Of a stretch of DNA of 64,000 nt, positions 36,049 to 43,271 are shown piece after piece. The position numbers and the translations under genes are program-made. The notes under the pieces are model-generated. The model worked only from the letters and a program-made list of their open reading frames with translations. It was not told the DNA's origin and did no database searches. Within the stretch, counting starts at the first letter, position 1. Every line of letters starts with the position of its first letter. This stretch comes from Pyruvatibacter sp. (GTDB taxonomy: Bacteria; Pseudomonadota; Alphaproteobacteria; CGMCC-115125): assembly GCF_040219635.1 (NCBI RefSeq), contig NZ_JAVJSC010000003.1, forward strand, positions 320,501 through 384,500, written 5' to 3'.

Positions 36049-36666
36049 ATGGCAGTCACGCTGGGGTCCGGCCTTTTGAAAGGCCTGCGTATCGGCCTGC
36101 TCGGCGGGTCGTTCAACCCGGCGCATGACGCGCATCGGCACATCAGCCTCGTGGCATTACGCCACCTCAACCTGCATCAGGTATGGTGGCTGGTGTCGCC
36201 ACAAAACCCGCTCAAGTCCGAAAGAGGCATGGCCCCGTTTGAGCAGCGGATGCAAAGCGCCCGCGACATGGCACAGCATCCAGCCATTCGCGTGACCGAT
36301 ATGGAGACACAGCTTGGCACGCGCTACACTGCCGACACGGTGCGGGCACTCACGAGGCGCGCGCCCGCGACACATTTTGTGTGGTTGATGGGCGCGGATA
36401 ATCTGCTGAGCTTTCCGCGCTGGCACCAATGGACCCGCCTCATGCACAGCGTGCCGGTGGCCGTGATTGCGCGGCCCGGCTACAGCCTCAAAGCCCGCCT
36501 GTCACATGCCGCAACCCGCTACGCTCACAGCCAGTATTGCGTTGAGGCGGCAGCGCACCTGCCCGGCGCAAAGCCACCCGCATGGGTGTTTATCGAGGAC
36601 CAGCCAAACACATTGTCCTCCACCCGCCTGCGACAGGAGCTTGGCGCGCAGTGGCACACGGACTAA
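36049..36666 (+). CDS. nadD: Nicotinate-nucleotide adenylyltransferase
   Basis: This 205-residue NAD-biosynthesis enzyme has GLLGGSFNPAHDAHRHISL containing the nucleotidyl-transferase HxGH-like site (here HDAHRH, so the second His is preceded by an Arg), SPQNPLKSE, DTVRAL and VWLMGADNLLSFPRWHQW. ISSTxxR appears as LSSTRLRQEL at the C-terminus. The ATG follows the proA stop directly. In related genomes nadD is normally followed by rsfS; here the ergothioneine genes intervene. Confidence 0.94.
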   Translation: MAVTLGSGLLKGLRIGLLGGSFNPAHDAHRHISLVALRHLNLHQVWWLVSPQNPLKSERGMAPFEQRMQSARDMAQHPAIRVTDMETQLGTRYTADTVRALTRRAPATHFVWLMGADNLLSFPRWHQWTRLMHSVPVAVIARPGYSLKARLSHAATRYAHSQYCVEAAAHLPGAKPPAWVFIEDQPNTLSSTRLRQELGAQWHTD

Positions 36667-36822
36667 CTCAACAGGTGATCCGGCTTGGTCCGCCTGCGAA
36701 CCACGCCGGTGCTCTGGAAACCGAGTGTGCAGTCACTTACCTGTCATGTGGTTGACTTACGCCTGCTAACTTGGCGGAGTGAGCTTCCTGCCTGTTGCTG
36801 CCAGCCACCGAAAGCCGTCGAT

Positions 36823-38175
36823 ATGCCCTCGCCCGCCAGCCGACCATCCGCATCCGCCGATGCACACGCTCCTCACCGGTTGTCACGTCAGGAGTTGATG
36901 GCACGCTTTGATACTGTGCGCGCGGCCACCCAAAGCCTTGCCGCCCCCCTGACGGCCGAAGATGAAATGCTGCAATCGATGGAGGATGCCAGCCCCATCC
37001 GCTGGCACCGGGCGCACACAGCATGGTTCTTTGAAACATTTGTGTTGAAGCCCCACGACACGTCTTACAGGCCGATAGATCCGATCTACGACTATCTGTT
37101 CAACTCCTACTATCAGGCGGTCGGACCACAATATCCGCGTCCCAATCGCGGACTGGTGTCGCGACCCGATGTGCAGGAAGTCACCGCGTATCGGGCGCAC
37201 GTGGATGGCGCGGTGACATCATTGGCGCAGTCCACTGATGACGCGACGTGGGCAACAGTGGCGCCGCTGATTGAACTTGGCCTGCATCACGAACAGCAGC
37301 ATCAGGAGCTGATGGTCACAGACCTCAAACATGCGCTGTCGTTCAACCCGATATGGCCTGCTGTTTATCCGGCTCCTGATGACGCGCCGACAACAGCCAC
37401 TGCGCTCAATTGGGTTGATTTTCCCGGCGGACTCACGCGCTGCGGCCACGACTTTGCAGACCCGGCATCAGGCTTTGCATATGACTGCGAAGGTCCGCGC
37501 CATCAGGTGCTGCTGCGTGACTTTGCACTTGCATCCCGACCCGTGACAAACGCCGAGTATCTGGCATTCATCGAGGATGGCGGCTACGCAGACCCGCGCT
37601 GGTGGCACGCCGAAGGGTGGGACCACGTGCAGTCCGGTGGCTGGCAGGCCCCGCTCTACTGGCTGCGCGATGTCACCACAAAAAGCTGGACCGTCTATAC
37701 ATTGCATGGCCGCGTGCCGGTAAACCCGCACGAGCCGGTCTGCCATATCTCGTTCTTTGAAGCCGCAGCCTACGCTGAATGGCACAGCGAGACACATGGA
37801 GATGCACGCCTGCCAACCGAGTTTGAGCTGGAGCACGCAGCATCAAACACAGAAACAACAGGCCACTACGCAGGCACTCACCCCGGCAAACAGCCGCTGC
37901 ATCCGCGCGCGGCAGACCCCACCGCACAAGGCCTGCAACAACTGTTCGGCACCGTGTGGGAGTGGACCCAAAGCGCCTACCTGCCGTATCCCGGATTTAC
38001 GCCCGCAGCGGGTGCAATTGGCGAATACAACGGCAAGTTCATGGTCAACCAGATGGTGCTGCGCGGCGGCAGCGTGGCCACGGCGCAAAACCACATGCGC
38101 GCCACCTACCGCAATTTCTTTCCCGCGCACGCGCGCTGGCAGTTCGCCGGACTGCGCCTTGCGCGCGATGTGTAA
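36823..38175 (+). CDS. egtB: Ergothioneine biosynthesis sulfoxide synthase EgtB
   Basis: The protein of about 450 residues joins hercynine to a thiol donor with O2. The N-terminal DinB-like domain carries the iron-binding HX3HXE motif in LGLHHEQQHQELMVTDL and an additional His in IRWHRAHTAWFFETF. The C-terminal FGE-sulfatase/C-type-lectin-like domain includes RPVTNAEYLAFIEDGGY, ISFFEAAAYAEW, WEWTQSAY and LRGGSVAT. The ATG at 36823 was chosen because upstream in-frame sequence (to 36685) is Cys/Leu-rich and not family-like. It precedes egtD by 41 bp. Confidence 0.93.
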   Translation: MPSPASRPSASADAHAPHRLSRQELMARFDTVRAATQSLAAPLTAEDEMLQSMEDASPIRWHRAHTAWFFETFVLKPHDTSYRPIDPIYDYLFNSYYQAVGPQYPRPNRGLVSRPDVQEVTAYRAHVDGAVTSLAQSTDDATWATVAPLIELGLHHEQQHQELMVTDLKHALSFNPIWPAVYPAPDDAPTTATALNWVDFPGGLTRCGHDFADPASGFAYDCEGPRHQVLLRDFALASRPVTNAEYLAFIEDGGYADPRWWHAEGWDHVQSGGWQAPLYWLRDVTTKSWTVYTLHGRVPVNPHEPVCHISFFEAAAYAEWHSETHGDARLPTEFELEHAASNTETTGHYAGTHPGKQPLHPRAADPTAQGLQQLFGTVWEWTQSAYLPYPGFTPAAGAIGEYNGKFMVNQMVLRGGSVATAQNHMRATYRNFFPAHARWQFAGLRLARDV

Positions 38176-38216
38176 AACGCCGTTTTCAAACCCGGATCTT
38201 TCAGGACATTCTTCCC

Positions 38217-39230
38217 GTGACCACAAGCTCATTACTGACCGCCAAAAAAGCCACCCGACACGACGGAGCACTTGCGTTCTTCGTTGACCAAAAACCCGCG
38301 CTTTCCACCTTCAGGGACGACGTGCTGACAGGCCTTTCCGCCAGCCCGCGCGCCATAGCGCCAAAATATTTTTATGACGAACGCGGCTCGGAACTGTTCG
38401 ACCAAATCTGTCAGACCCCGGAATATTATCCGACCCGCACTGAACTGGGCCTGCTTGAAACATACGGCGCAGACATTGCCCGCGCTGTCGGGCCAAGCAG
38501 TCTGGTGATTGAATATGGCGCGGGCTCAAGCCTCAAGATCCGCCGCCTGCTTGAGGCGCTCGACAGGCCTGCAGGCTATGTGGCCGTGGACATCAGCCGC
38601 GACTACTTGCATGGCCAGATGGCCGCCCTGGCTGCCGACATGCCGGATATTTCGGTTGGCGCGATCTGCGCAGATTTCACAAAGGGTTTTGACCTGCCGC
38701 CGGAAATCCAACCGTTGGGCGACCGCAAGCTGGGTTTCCTGCCCGGCTCCACCATTGGCAACTTTACGCCGGCAGAGGCCCGCGCCCTGCTGGAGCGCAG
38801 CACGCGGTTGTTGGGCAAAGGCGGCCAGTTTCTCATTGGTGTGGACCTGAAAAAACCAAAGCACATTCTGGATTCAGCCTATGACGACGATGGCGGCGTC
38901 ACCGCGCAGTTCAATCTCAACCTGCTGACGCGGATGCAAACCGAGCTTGGCGCCGAGTTGAATGCCGAAGGTTTTGACCATGTGGCTTTCTACAACGGGG
39001 AAAAGGGCCGGGTGGAAATGCACCTGGCAGCGCGCGGCCCCCAGACCATCCGCCTTGAAGGCCACGCCTTCGCGTTTGCCGACGGCGAACGCATCCACAC
39101 GGAAAGTTCGTACAAATACGACGCGGACGCGTTTATAGAGATGGCGCAGCAGGCCGGATTTACCGCACGCGGCCTTTGGACCGACGACAACAGCCTGTTC
39201 AGCCTTCACTTGCTGGAAGTTGCCGGTTAA
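38217..39230 (+). CDS. egtD: L-histidine N-alpha-methyltransferase EgtD
   Basis: The protein of about 337 residues trimethylates histidine to hercynine, the first step of ergothioneine synthesis. Family signatures are YFYDERGSELFDQICQTPEY followed by YPTRTE, the SAM site EYGAGSSLKIRRLLEAL, and LGFLPGSTIGNFTPAEA. The start is a GTG at 38217 supported by AGGA nine bases upstream; longer in-frame extensions lie over the egtB coding region. With egtB it forms a minimal ergothioneine pair; no egtC or egtE homologue is adjacent, so the downstream sulfoxide lyase must be elsewhere. Confidence 0.94.
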   Translation: MTTSSLLTAKKATRHDGALAFFVDQKPALSTFRDDVLTGLSASPRAIAPKYFYDERGSELFDQICQTPEYYPTRTELGLLETYGADIARAVGPSSLVIEYGAGSSLKIRRLLEALDRPAGYVAVDISRDYLHGQMAALAADMPDISVGAICADFTKGFDLPPEIQPLGDRKLGFLPGSTIGNFTPAEARALLERSTRLLGKGGQFLIGVDLKKPKHILDSAYDDDGGVTAQFNLNLLTRMQTELGAELNAEGFDHVAFYNGEKGRVEMHLAARGPQTIRLEGHAFAFADGERIHTESSYKYDADAFIEMAQQAGFTARGLWTDDNSLFSLHLLEVAG

Positions 39231-39371
39231 CCCCCTGATTTTTATCGGTTTGCGGTTCCACCCCTGATCGTCATATTGTTCTGATGTGGTGAGGCCATGG
39301 TGGTGTCACCCGCAGCAGCCGCCCTGATTCGCAAGAACCGATGACGGGCAGGAGATTGGGCCAAGAAGCGC

Positions 39372-39431
39372 CGCCTGGCAGCCTGTCTGGTGGCTCGCCT
39401 GGTAGCCCGGCTGATAGCCCGCCTGATAGAA
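39372..39431 (+). repeat. Five imperfect 12-bp tandem repeats
   Basis: Five consecutive 12-bp units related to CGCCTGGTAGCC occupy 39372-39383, 39384-39395, 39396-39407, 39408-39419 and 39420-39431. They end inside the AAGGAG upstream of rsfS and lie in the 212-bp gap after egtD. Confidence 0.8.
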
Positions 39432-39445
39432 GGAGCTAACACCTG
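39430..39445 (+). promoter_or_regulatory. Strong Shine-Dalgarno before a possible CTG start of rsfS
   Basis: AAGGAG at 39430-39435 is placed 7 bases before CTG (39443-39445), which is in frame with rsfS 57 bases upstream of its first ATG. No ATG, GTG or TTG lies in that frame at proper spacing, so either CTG is used or the annotated ATG relies on a weak site. Confidence 0.45.
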
Positions 39446-39499
39446 AGCATTGACTATACCGGCGCAGAGGCCACACCGGCACACGCGACCGAACCCGAA

Positions 39500-39850
39500 A
39501 TGTCCCAATCGGACAGGCTGCGCAGTGCAGCCCTTGCGTGTCTGGACGACACCAAGGCCGAGGACGTTGTCACCATTGATCTCAAGGGCAAATCATCCAT
39601 CGCAGACTGCATGGTCATCGCCAGCGGTCGCTCGCAGCGCCATGTCGGCTCTGTGGCGGACTATCTGGTGGAGGCCGTCAAGAAGGCCGGCTGCAAGACG
39701 CCGCGCGTGGAAGGCATGACCCATTGCGACTGGGTGCTGATTGATGCGGGCGACGTGCTGGTGCATGTGTTCCGTCCCGAAGTACGGGATTTCTACAATC
39801 TGGAACGCCTGTGGTCGTCTGACATGCCGGAGGACCAGCTCGCCAACTAG
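39500..39850 (+). CDS. rsfS: Ribosomal silencing factor RsfS
   Basis: The 116-residue protein prevents joining of ribosomal subunits under starvation by binding L14. Family motifs are LDDTKAEDVVTIDLKGKSSI, DCMVIASGRSQRHVGSVAD, HCDWVLIDAGDVLVHVF and FYNLERLWS. The first ATG at 39500 gives a normal length, but the best ribosome-binding site lies before an in-frame CTG at 39443, which would add 19 residues. rlmH follows 24 bp downstream, the usual order. Confidence 0.92.
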   Translation: MSQSDRLRSAALACLDDTKAEDVVTIDLKGKSSIADCMVIASGRSQRHVGSVADYLVEAVKKAGCKTPRVEGMTHCDWVLIDAGDVLVHVFRPEVRDFYNLERLWSSDMPEDQLAN

Positions 39851-39874
39851 GCAAGCCGGTACAATAAAACACTC

Positions 39875-40339
39875 ATGCGCATTACCGTCTGCGCCATCGG
39901 TCGCATGCGCGATAAACACGAACGCGCGCTCGCCGAGGGCTACATGTCCCGCGCCCAGGCGCTGGGCCGGTCCTTGGGCATTACCGATGTCTCATTGACC
40001 GAGATTGAAACCAAGGGCGACACGCAGGCCGACGCAAAAGCATTGCTTGCAGCCCTGCCCGATACAGCCCTGATTGTGGCGCTGGACGAAACCGGTCGCC
40101 AGCGCACCAGCCGCGACCTGGCCCATTGGCTGGATCAACAAAAAGACGGCAGCACCCGCGATATTGCCTTTGTTATCGGCGGTGCCGACGGACATGGGCC
40201 GGAAGTGATAAGCAAAGCCCGCGAGACCCTGTCGCTGGGCGCCATGACATGGCCGCATATGCTGGCCAGAATCATGTTGCTGGAACAGATTTACAGGGCA
40301 ATATCCATTTTGGCCCGGCACCCCTATCATCGTGACTGA
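39875..40339 (+). CDS. rlmH: 23S rRNA (pseudouridine1915-N3)-methyltransferase RlmH
   Basis: The 154-residue SPOUT methyltransferase modifies pseudouridine 1915 in helix 69 of 23S rRNA. The knotted C-terminal SAM site is seen in FVIGGADGHGPEV, LSLGAMTWPHMLARIMLLEQ and the final YHRD. IVALDETGRQRTSRDLAHWL is also conserved. It lies between rsfS and the phosphoglycerate-mutase-like gene as in other alphaproteobacteria. Confidence 0.95.
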   Translation: MRITVCAIGRMRDKHERALAEGYMSRAQALGRSLGITDVSLTEIETKGDTQADAKALLAALPDTALIVALDETGRQRTSRDLAHWLDQQKDGSTRDIAFVIGGADGHGPEVISKARETLSLGAMTWPHMLARIMLLEQIYRAISILARHPYHRD

Positions 40340-40399
40340 TACGCTGGCTGCTGAGTCGCAAGGACACAGCGCGCCCCCAATTGGCTGCACACACCAAAA

Positions 40400-41911
40400 A
40401 TGAAACTCTTTGGCCGCCCAAGACCTGCAACTGAAGCGCCCGCGCGCCCGATAGTTGTTGCCCTGCTTGAGGGCTGGGGCACCCGTGCAGCCGAACCCCA
40501 CAAGCTCGCCTTCAAAACCAGAACGCCTGCCTTCAATCGCCTGGTCCAACGCAGCACCGTTACATCGGTTGACCCCGGTACAGCCTGCAGGAGCCTGGCC
40601 GGCGCCGTATCAGCCATTGCGCAGGGCAAGGCGCCGCTTGCGCCACATACGGCGCTGGACGCCGTTCTGCGCACATCCGGCGGGCTGGGTGCCCATGAAG
40701 GGTTCCGCGCATTCGTCCGTGACCTGAGCAAAGTGGGCGGCGACTGCCACATGCTATGCTGCCTCACGTCATCAGGCATTGAAGGCATGACCGAACAGGC
40801 CGCCAAAATTGCGGCGCACCTGAGCCACGAAGGCATTCGCGTGTGGGTCCATGTGGTGCTGGACGGACGTGACACGCCCCATGACGCAGGCCTGAGCGCC
40901 ATGAGCGAGTTCATGGACGATGTGGCCGGCGTGGATCAGGTACGGTTTGCCACCATAACAGGCCGGGCCCATGTTCTGGATGAAACAGCCGACACTAAAT
41001 CACTGTTGCTTGCCCGCGACGCGATGCTGGATGCGGCTCCCCAGGTGGCGCAGGGTCTGGGTGCCTATATTGACTCAGAAAACCGCAAAGGCACCAATGA
41101 TGCCGACATCAAACCCGCAGCGGACCCCGCATATCCCGGCCTGCGCAGCGATGACGCACTGCTGATTATTCATCCGCAGCCGGACGGTTTTTCAGCACTG
41201 GTGAACACGCTGCTGCCTGATGACAATCTCACGGTGCCGTCAGCGCGCCCGTCAACGCTGTCAGCGTGCCGCCGGATGATCGGCTGGCCGTACGCTGCAC
41301 AAACCACTCCTGCAGGCACATCGCCTCAGGCCCGTGCGCCGATCGCGCTCTTTCAGCCCACCCATCCCCGCCTTCCGGATATTATTGCAGCCGCAGGGCA
41401 CTCAAGCCTGATTGCCGTACCGGCCATGCATCATGCACTGGCCGCCGCTCATCTGGAGGGCTGCACGCCCCCCGCAAGCCGGGCGCAACAAACAGCAACT
41501 GCGCTGGATGCAGCCGAAATTGCCGTTCACGCCATCAAACAGAACAGTCACGACGTCATATTTGCACTGCTGACCGGCGCACCCGCAGCTGCGCGTGGTG
41601 GCAGTGAAACACTCGCCCGCCGCACCATCGAGCAGCAGGACAAAGCGCTTGGCCGCATCGGCGCCATTCTCGAGCGGCGCGGCGGCACGCTGCTGGCGCT
41701 GGGCACTGATACCAGCCTGAGCGATGCCTCGGCGGATGCGTTACCCGTCCTGTTGTCGCCAGGCGATGGTCACACTTTGCTCAAACCCGGCACGCTGGCC
41801 AACATTGCCCCCACCGTGCTGGCCCTCGCGGGACTGCCGCCGCATGAGACCTTTGGCAACGCGTCTTTGCTGATGATTGATGAGGGCCATGATGCCGTCG
41901 CCTCATCCTAG
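40400..41911 (+). CDS. Catalytically degenerate iPGM-like protein (pseudo-phosphoglycerate mutase)
   Basis: The 503-residue protein aligns over its length with cofactor-independent phosphoglycerate mutase, keeping LLEGWG (22-27), VHVVLDGRDTP (150-160), TITGRAHVLD, LGRIGAILERRGGTLLALG and LANIAPTVLALAGLP. But residues needed for catalysis are gone. The first metal Asp is Glu24. The NSEVGH nucleophile loop is CRSLAGAV (63-70). The GVHSH His is replaced (SGIEGM). FRPDR is HPQPDG (258-263). The NPDMVGHTG metal loop is LTGAPAAARGG (391-401). ADHGN is GTDTS. It occupies the usual gpmI position between rlmH and envC. Either it is a pseudoenzyme with a structural or regulatory role or a decaying gene; an intact open frame argues for selection. 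Confidence 0.85.
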   Translation: MKLFGRPRPATEAPARPIVVALLEGWGTRAAEPHKLAFKTRTPAFNRLVQRSTVTSVDPGTACRSLAGAVSAIAQGKAPLAPHTALDAVLRTSGGLGAHEGFRAFVRDLSKVGGDCHMLCCLTSSGIEGMTEQAAKIAAHLSHEGIRVWVHVVLDGRDTPHDAGLSAMSEFMDDVAGVDQVRFATITGRAHVLDETADTKSLLLARDAMLDAAPQVAQGLGAYIDSENRKGTNDADIKPAADPAYPGLRSDDALLIIHPQPDGFSALVNTLLPDDNLTVPSARPSTLSACRRMIGWPYAAQTTPAGTSPQARAPIALFQPTHPRLPDIIAAAGHSSLIAVPAMHHALAAAHLEGCTPPASRAQQTATALDAAEIAVHAIKQNSHDVIFALLTGAPAAARGGSETLARRTIEQQDKALGRIGAILERRGGTLLALGTDTSLSDASADALPVLLSPGDGHTLLKPGTLANIAPTVLALAGLPPHETFGNASLLMIDEGHDAVASS

Positions 41912-43169
41912 GCTCACGCTTACCGGCACAGCCCTGCTGGCCTTTGCTCTTGGTGCTGCCGGGGTTACCGGGGCGACCGCACAGGAGACCAGCATTGACC
42001 CGGCACAGGCGGAAGAACTCATGGAGGTCGAGCGCGCTCTTGATGGCGCAGCTGCCAGCAAGGCGCAGGCCGAAGCAAAGGCCCACGCCGCTCAGCGCGC
42101 GGTCCTTATGCTGCAACGCGAGCTCGTGTTGGCTGGCGAGCGCGCGCAGGCGCTTGAGGCAGACATCGCTGAAACACGAGGCCATCTCAGGGGTCTGAAT
42201 GCGGCCCGCGCTGTCAGCGAAGCTCTGCTGGCCAGCCGCCGCGAGCAACTGGTGGAAAGCCTGGCCGCCCTGCAACGCCTCGACCTTGAGCCGCCACCTG
42301 CTTTGTTGGTGAACCCGCAGGATGCACTGGCCGCCGCCCGTGGTGCGATGTTGCTGGGCACGCTGGTGCCTGAACTCAAGGCGGTAGCCGACGCATTGTC
42401 TGACCAGATAATCACCCTCGATGCCCTGTCGCGCACAATCGCACGTGAAAGCGAAAGCCTGGCGCGCGATGCAGCGTCCCTTGAAATCGAGCAGCGCCGC
42501 ATCGACGAACTGCTGGTGGCCCGCCGCGAAGAACACCTCATCAGCACCCAGGATGCCGCCCGCGCCGCAGACCGCTTCACCAACCTTGCAACCCGCGCCC
42601 GCTCGCTGCGGGAGCTGCTGGGCGGCCTTGAAGAAGACGTGCCTACATTTGCAGCTTTGCGCCCAGGCCTGTCCGCCGACGATGCACCGCCTGCTTTTTC
42701 CACGCTCAAAGGCTCCCTTCGAAGCCCGGCAATCGGCCGGATTATCCAGCGTTTTGGCGAGGATGACGGGTCGGGCAGCATGGCCCAGGGCATTTCGCTG
42801 AGTGCTGCCCCGGGTGCGCGGGTTGTCAGCCCTGCGGATGCTGAAATCGTGTTTGCCGGGCCATTTCGCAGTTATGGAAACGTGTTGATAATCACCCCTG
42901 GCGATACTTTCCTCATTGTCATCGCCGGGTTGGCCGAGATTTATGCACAACCCGGCCAGCGCCTGCTGGCGGGGGAGCCAATCGGCAGGCTTTTCAACAC
43001 AGGCACAGGCGGTGAAGGCACAGGTGGTGAAGGCACACGCGGTCCAGGAAGTGGGGATGCAGGCAATGGGGATGCTAACGGGCAACCGGTGCTCTATATT
43101 GAAATGAGAAAAGACGGTGCCCCCGTTGATCCGGCACCTTGGATACAGTTTCGCAGCCGCCCGGCTTAG
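41892..43169 (+). CDS. EnvC-like murein hydrolase activator with degenerate LytM domain
   Basis: The secreted protein of about 425 residues has a signal peptide (LTLTGTALLAFALGAAGVTG, then ATAQ). A long coiled coil covers about 30-240 and is rich in Glu, Arg and Ala. A C-terminal LytM/M23 fold covers about 280-425 (YGNVLIITPGDTFLIVIAGL then PGQRLLAGEPIGRL). The Zn ligands are lost: the first-ligand region reads MAQGISLS and the HxH strand reads LYIEMR, as in EnvC-type activators, which stimulate amidases rather than cut peptidoglycan. A Gly/Glu-rich insertion (43002-43046 repeat) lies just before the last strand. The ATG at 41892 is one of several near-tandem candidates overlapping the upstream gene. 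Confidence 0.82.
   Translation: MPSPHPRLTLTGTALLAFALGAAGVTGATAQETSIDPAQAEELMEVERALDGAAASKAQAEAKAHAAQRAVLMLQRELVLAGERAQALEADIAETRGHLRGLNAARAVSEALLASRREQLVESLAALQRLDLEPPPALLVNPQDALAAARGAMLLGTLVPELKAVADALSDQIITLDALSRTIARESESLARDAASLEIEQRRIDELLVARREEHLISTQDAARAADRFTNLATRARSLRELLGGLEEDVPTFAALRPGLSADDAPPAFSTLKGSLRSPAIGRIIQRFGEDDGSGSMAQGISLSAAPGARVVSPADAEIVFAGPFRSYGNVLIITPGDTFLIVIAGLAEIYAQPGQRLLAGEPIGRLFNTGTGGEGTGGEGTRGPGSGDAGNGDANGQPVLYIEMRKDGAPVDPAPWIQFRSRPA
43002..43046 (+). repeat. Three 15-bp tandem repeats inside envC-like gene
   Basis: Units GGCACAGGCGGTGAA (43002-43016), GGCACAGGTGGTGAA (43017-43031) and a diverged third copy (43032-43046) encode a GTGGE-type low-complexity insert. Confidence 0.75.
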
Positions 43170-43271
43170 GCCATAAAGCTGTGAAACACATGGGTTTCAG
43201 CCGGTTTTCCCGGCCTTGCCACCGGGTGGACATCCGCCTTGAAGGCTACAACGATGTGTAAAGGGTAGTGA

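Noticed and set aside
36049..36666. NadD as a degenerate enzyme because of its altered HxGH-like site
   Set aside because: The remaining signature segments (GGSFNPAH, MGADNLLSFPRW, SSTRLR) are intact and variation around this His is seen in alphaproteobacterial NadD.
39372..39431. CRISPR-like array
   Set aside because: The units are contiguous 12-mers without spacers and no cas genes are nearby.
39242..39508. Minus-strand frame across the 12-bp repeats with Arg/Ala repeats
   Set aside because: The repetitive product follows from the DNA repeats; it runs against the operon and overlaps rsfS without a ribosome-binding site.
41781..43085. Minus-strand open frame opposite the EnvC-like gene
   Set aside because: The product is Cys/Arg/Gly-rich without a fold pattern, while the plus strand has signal peptide, coiled coil and LytM fold.
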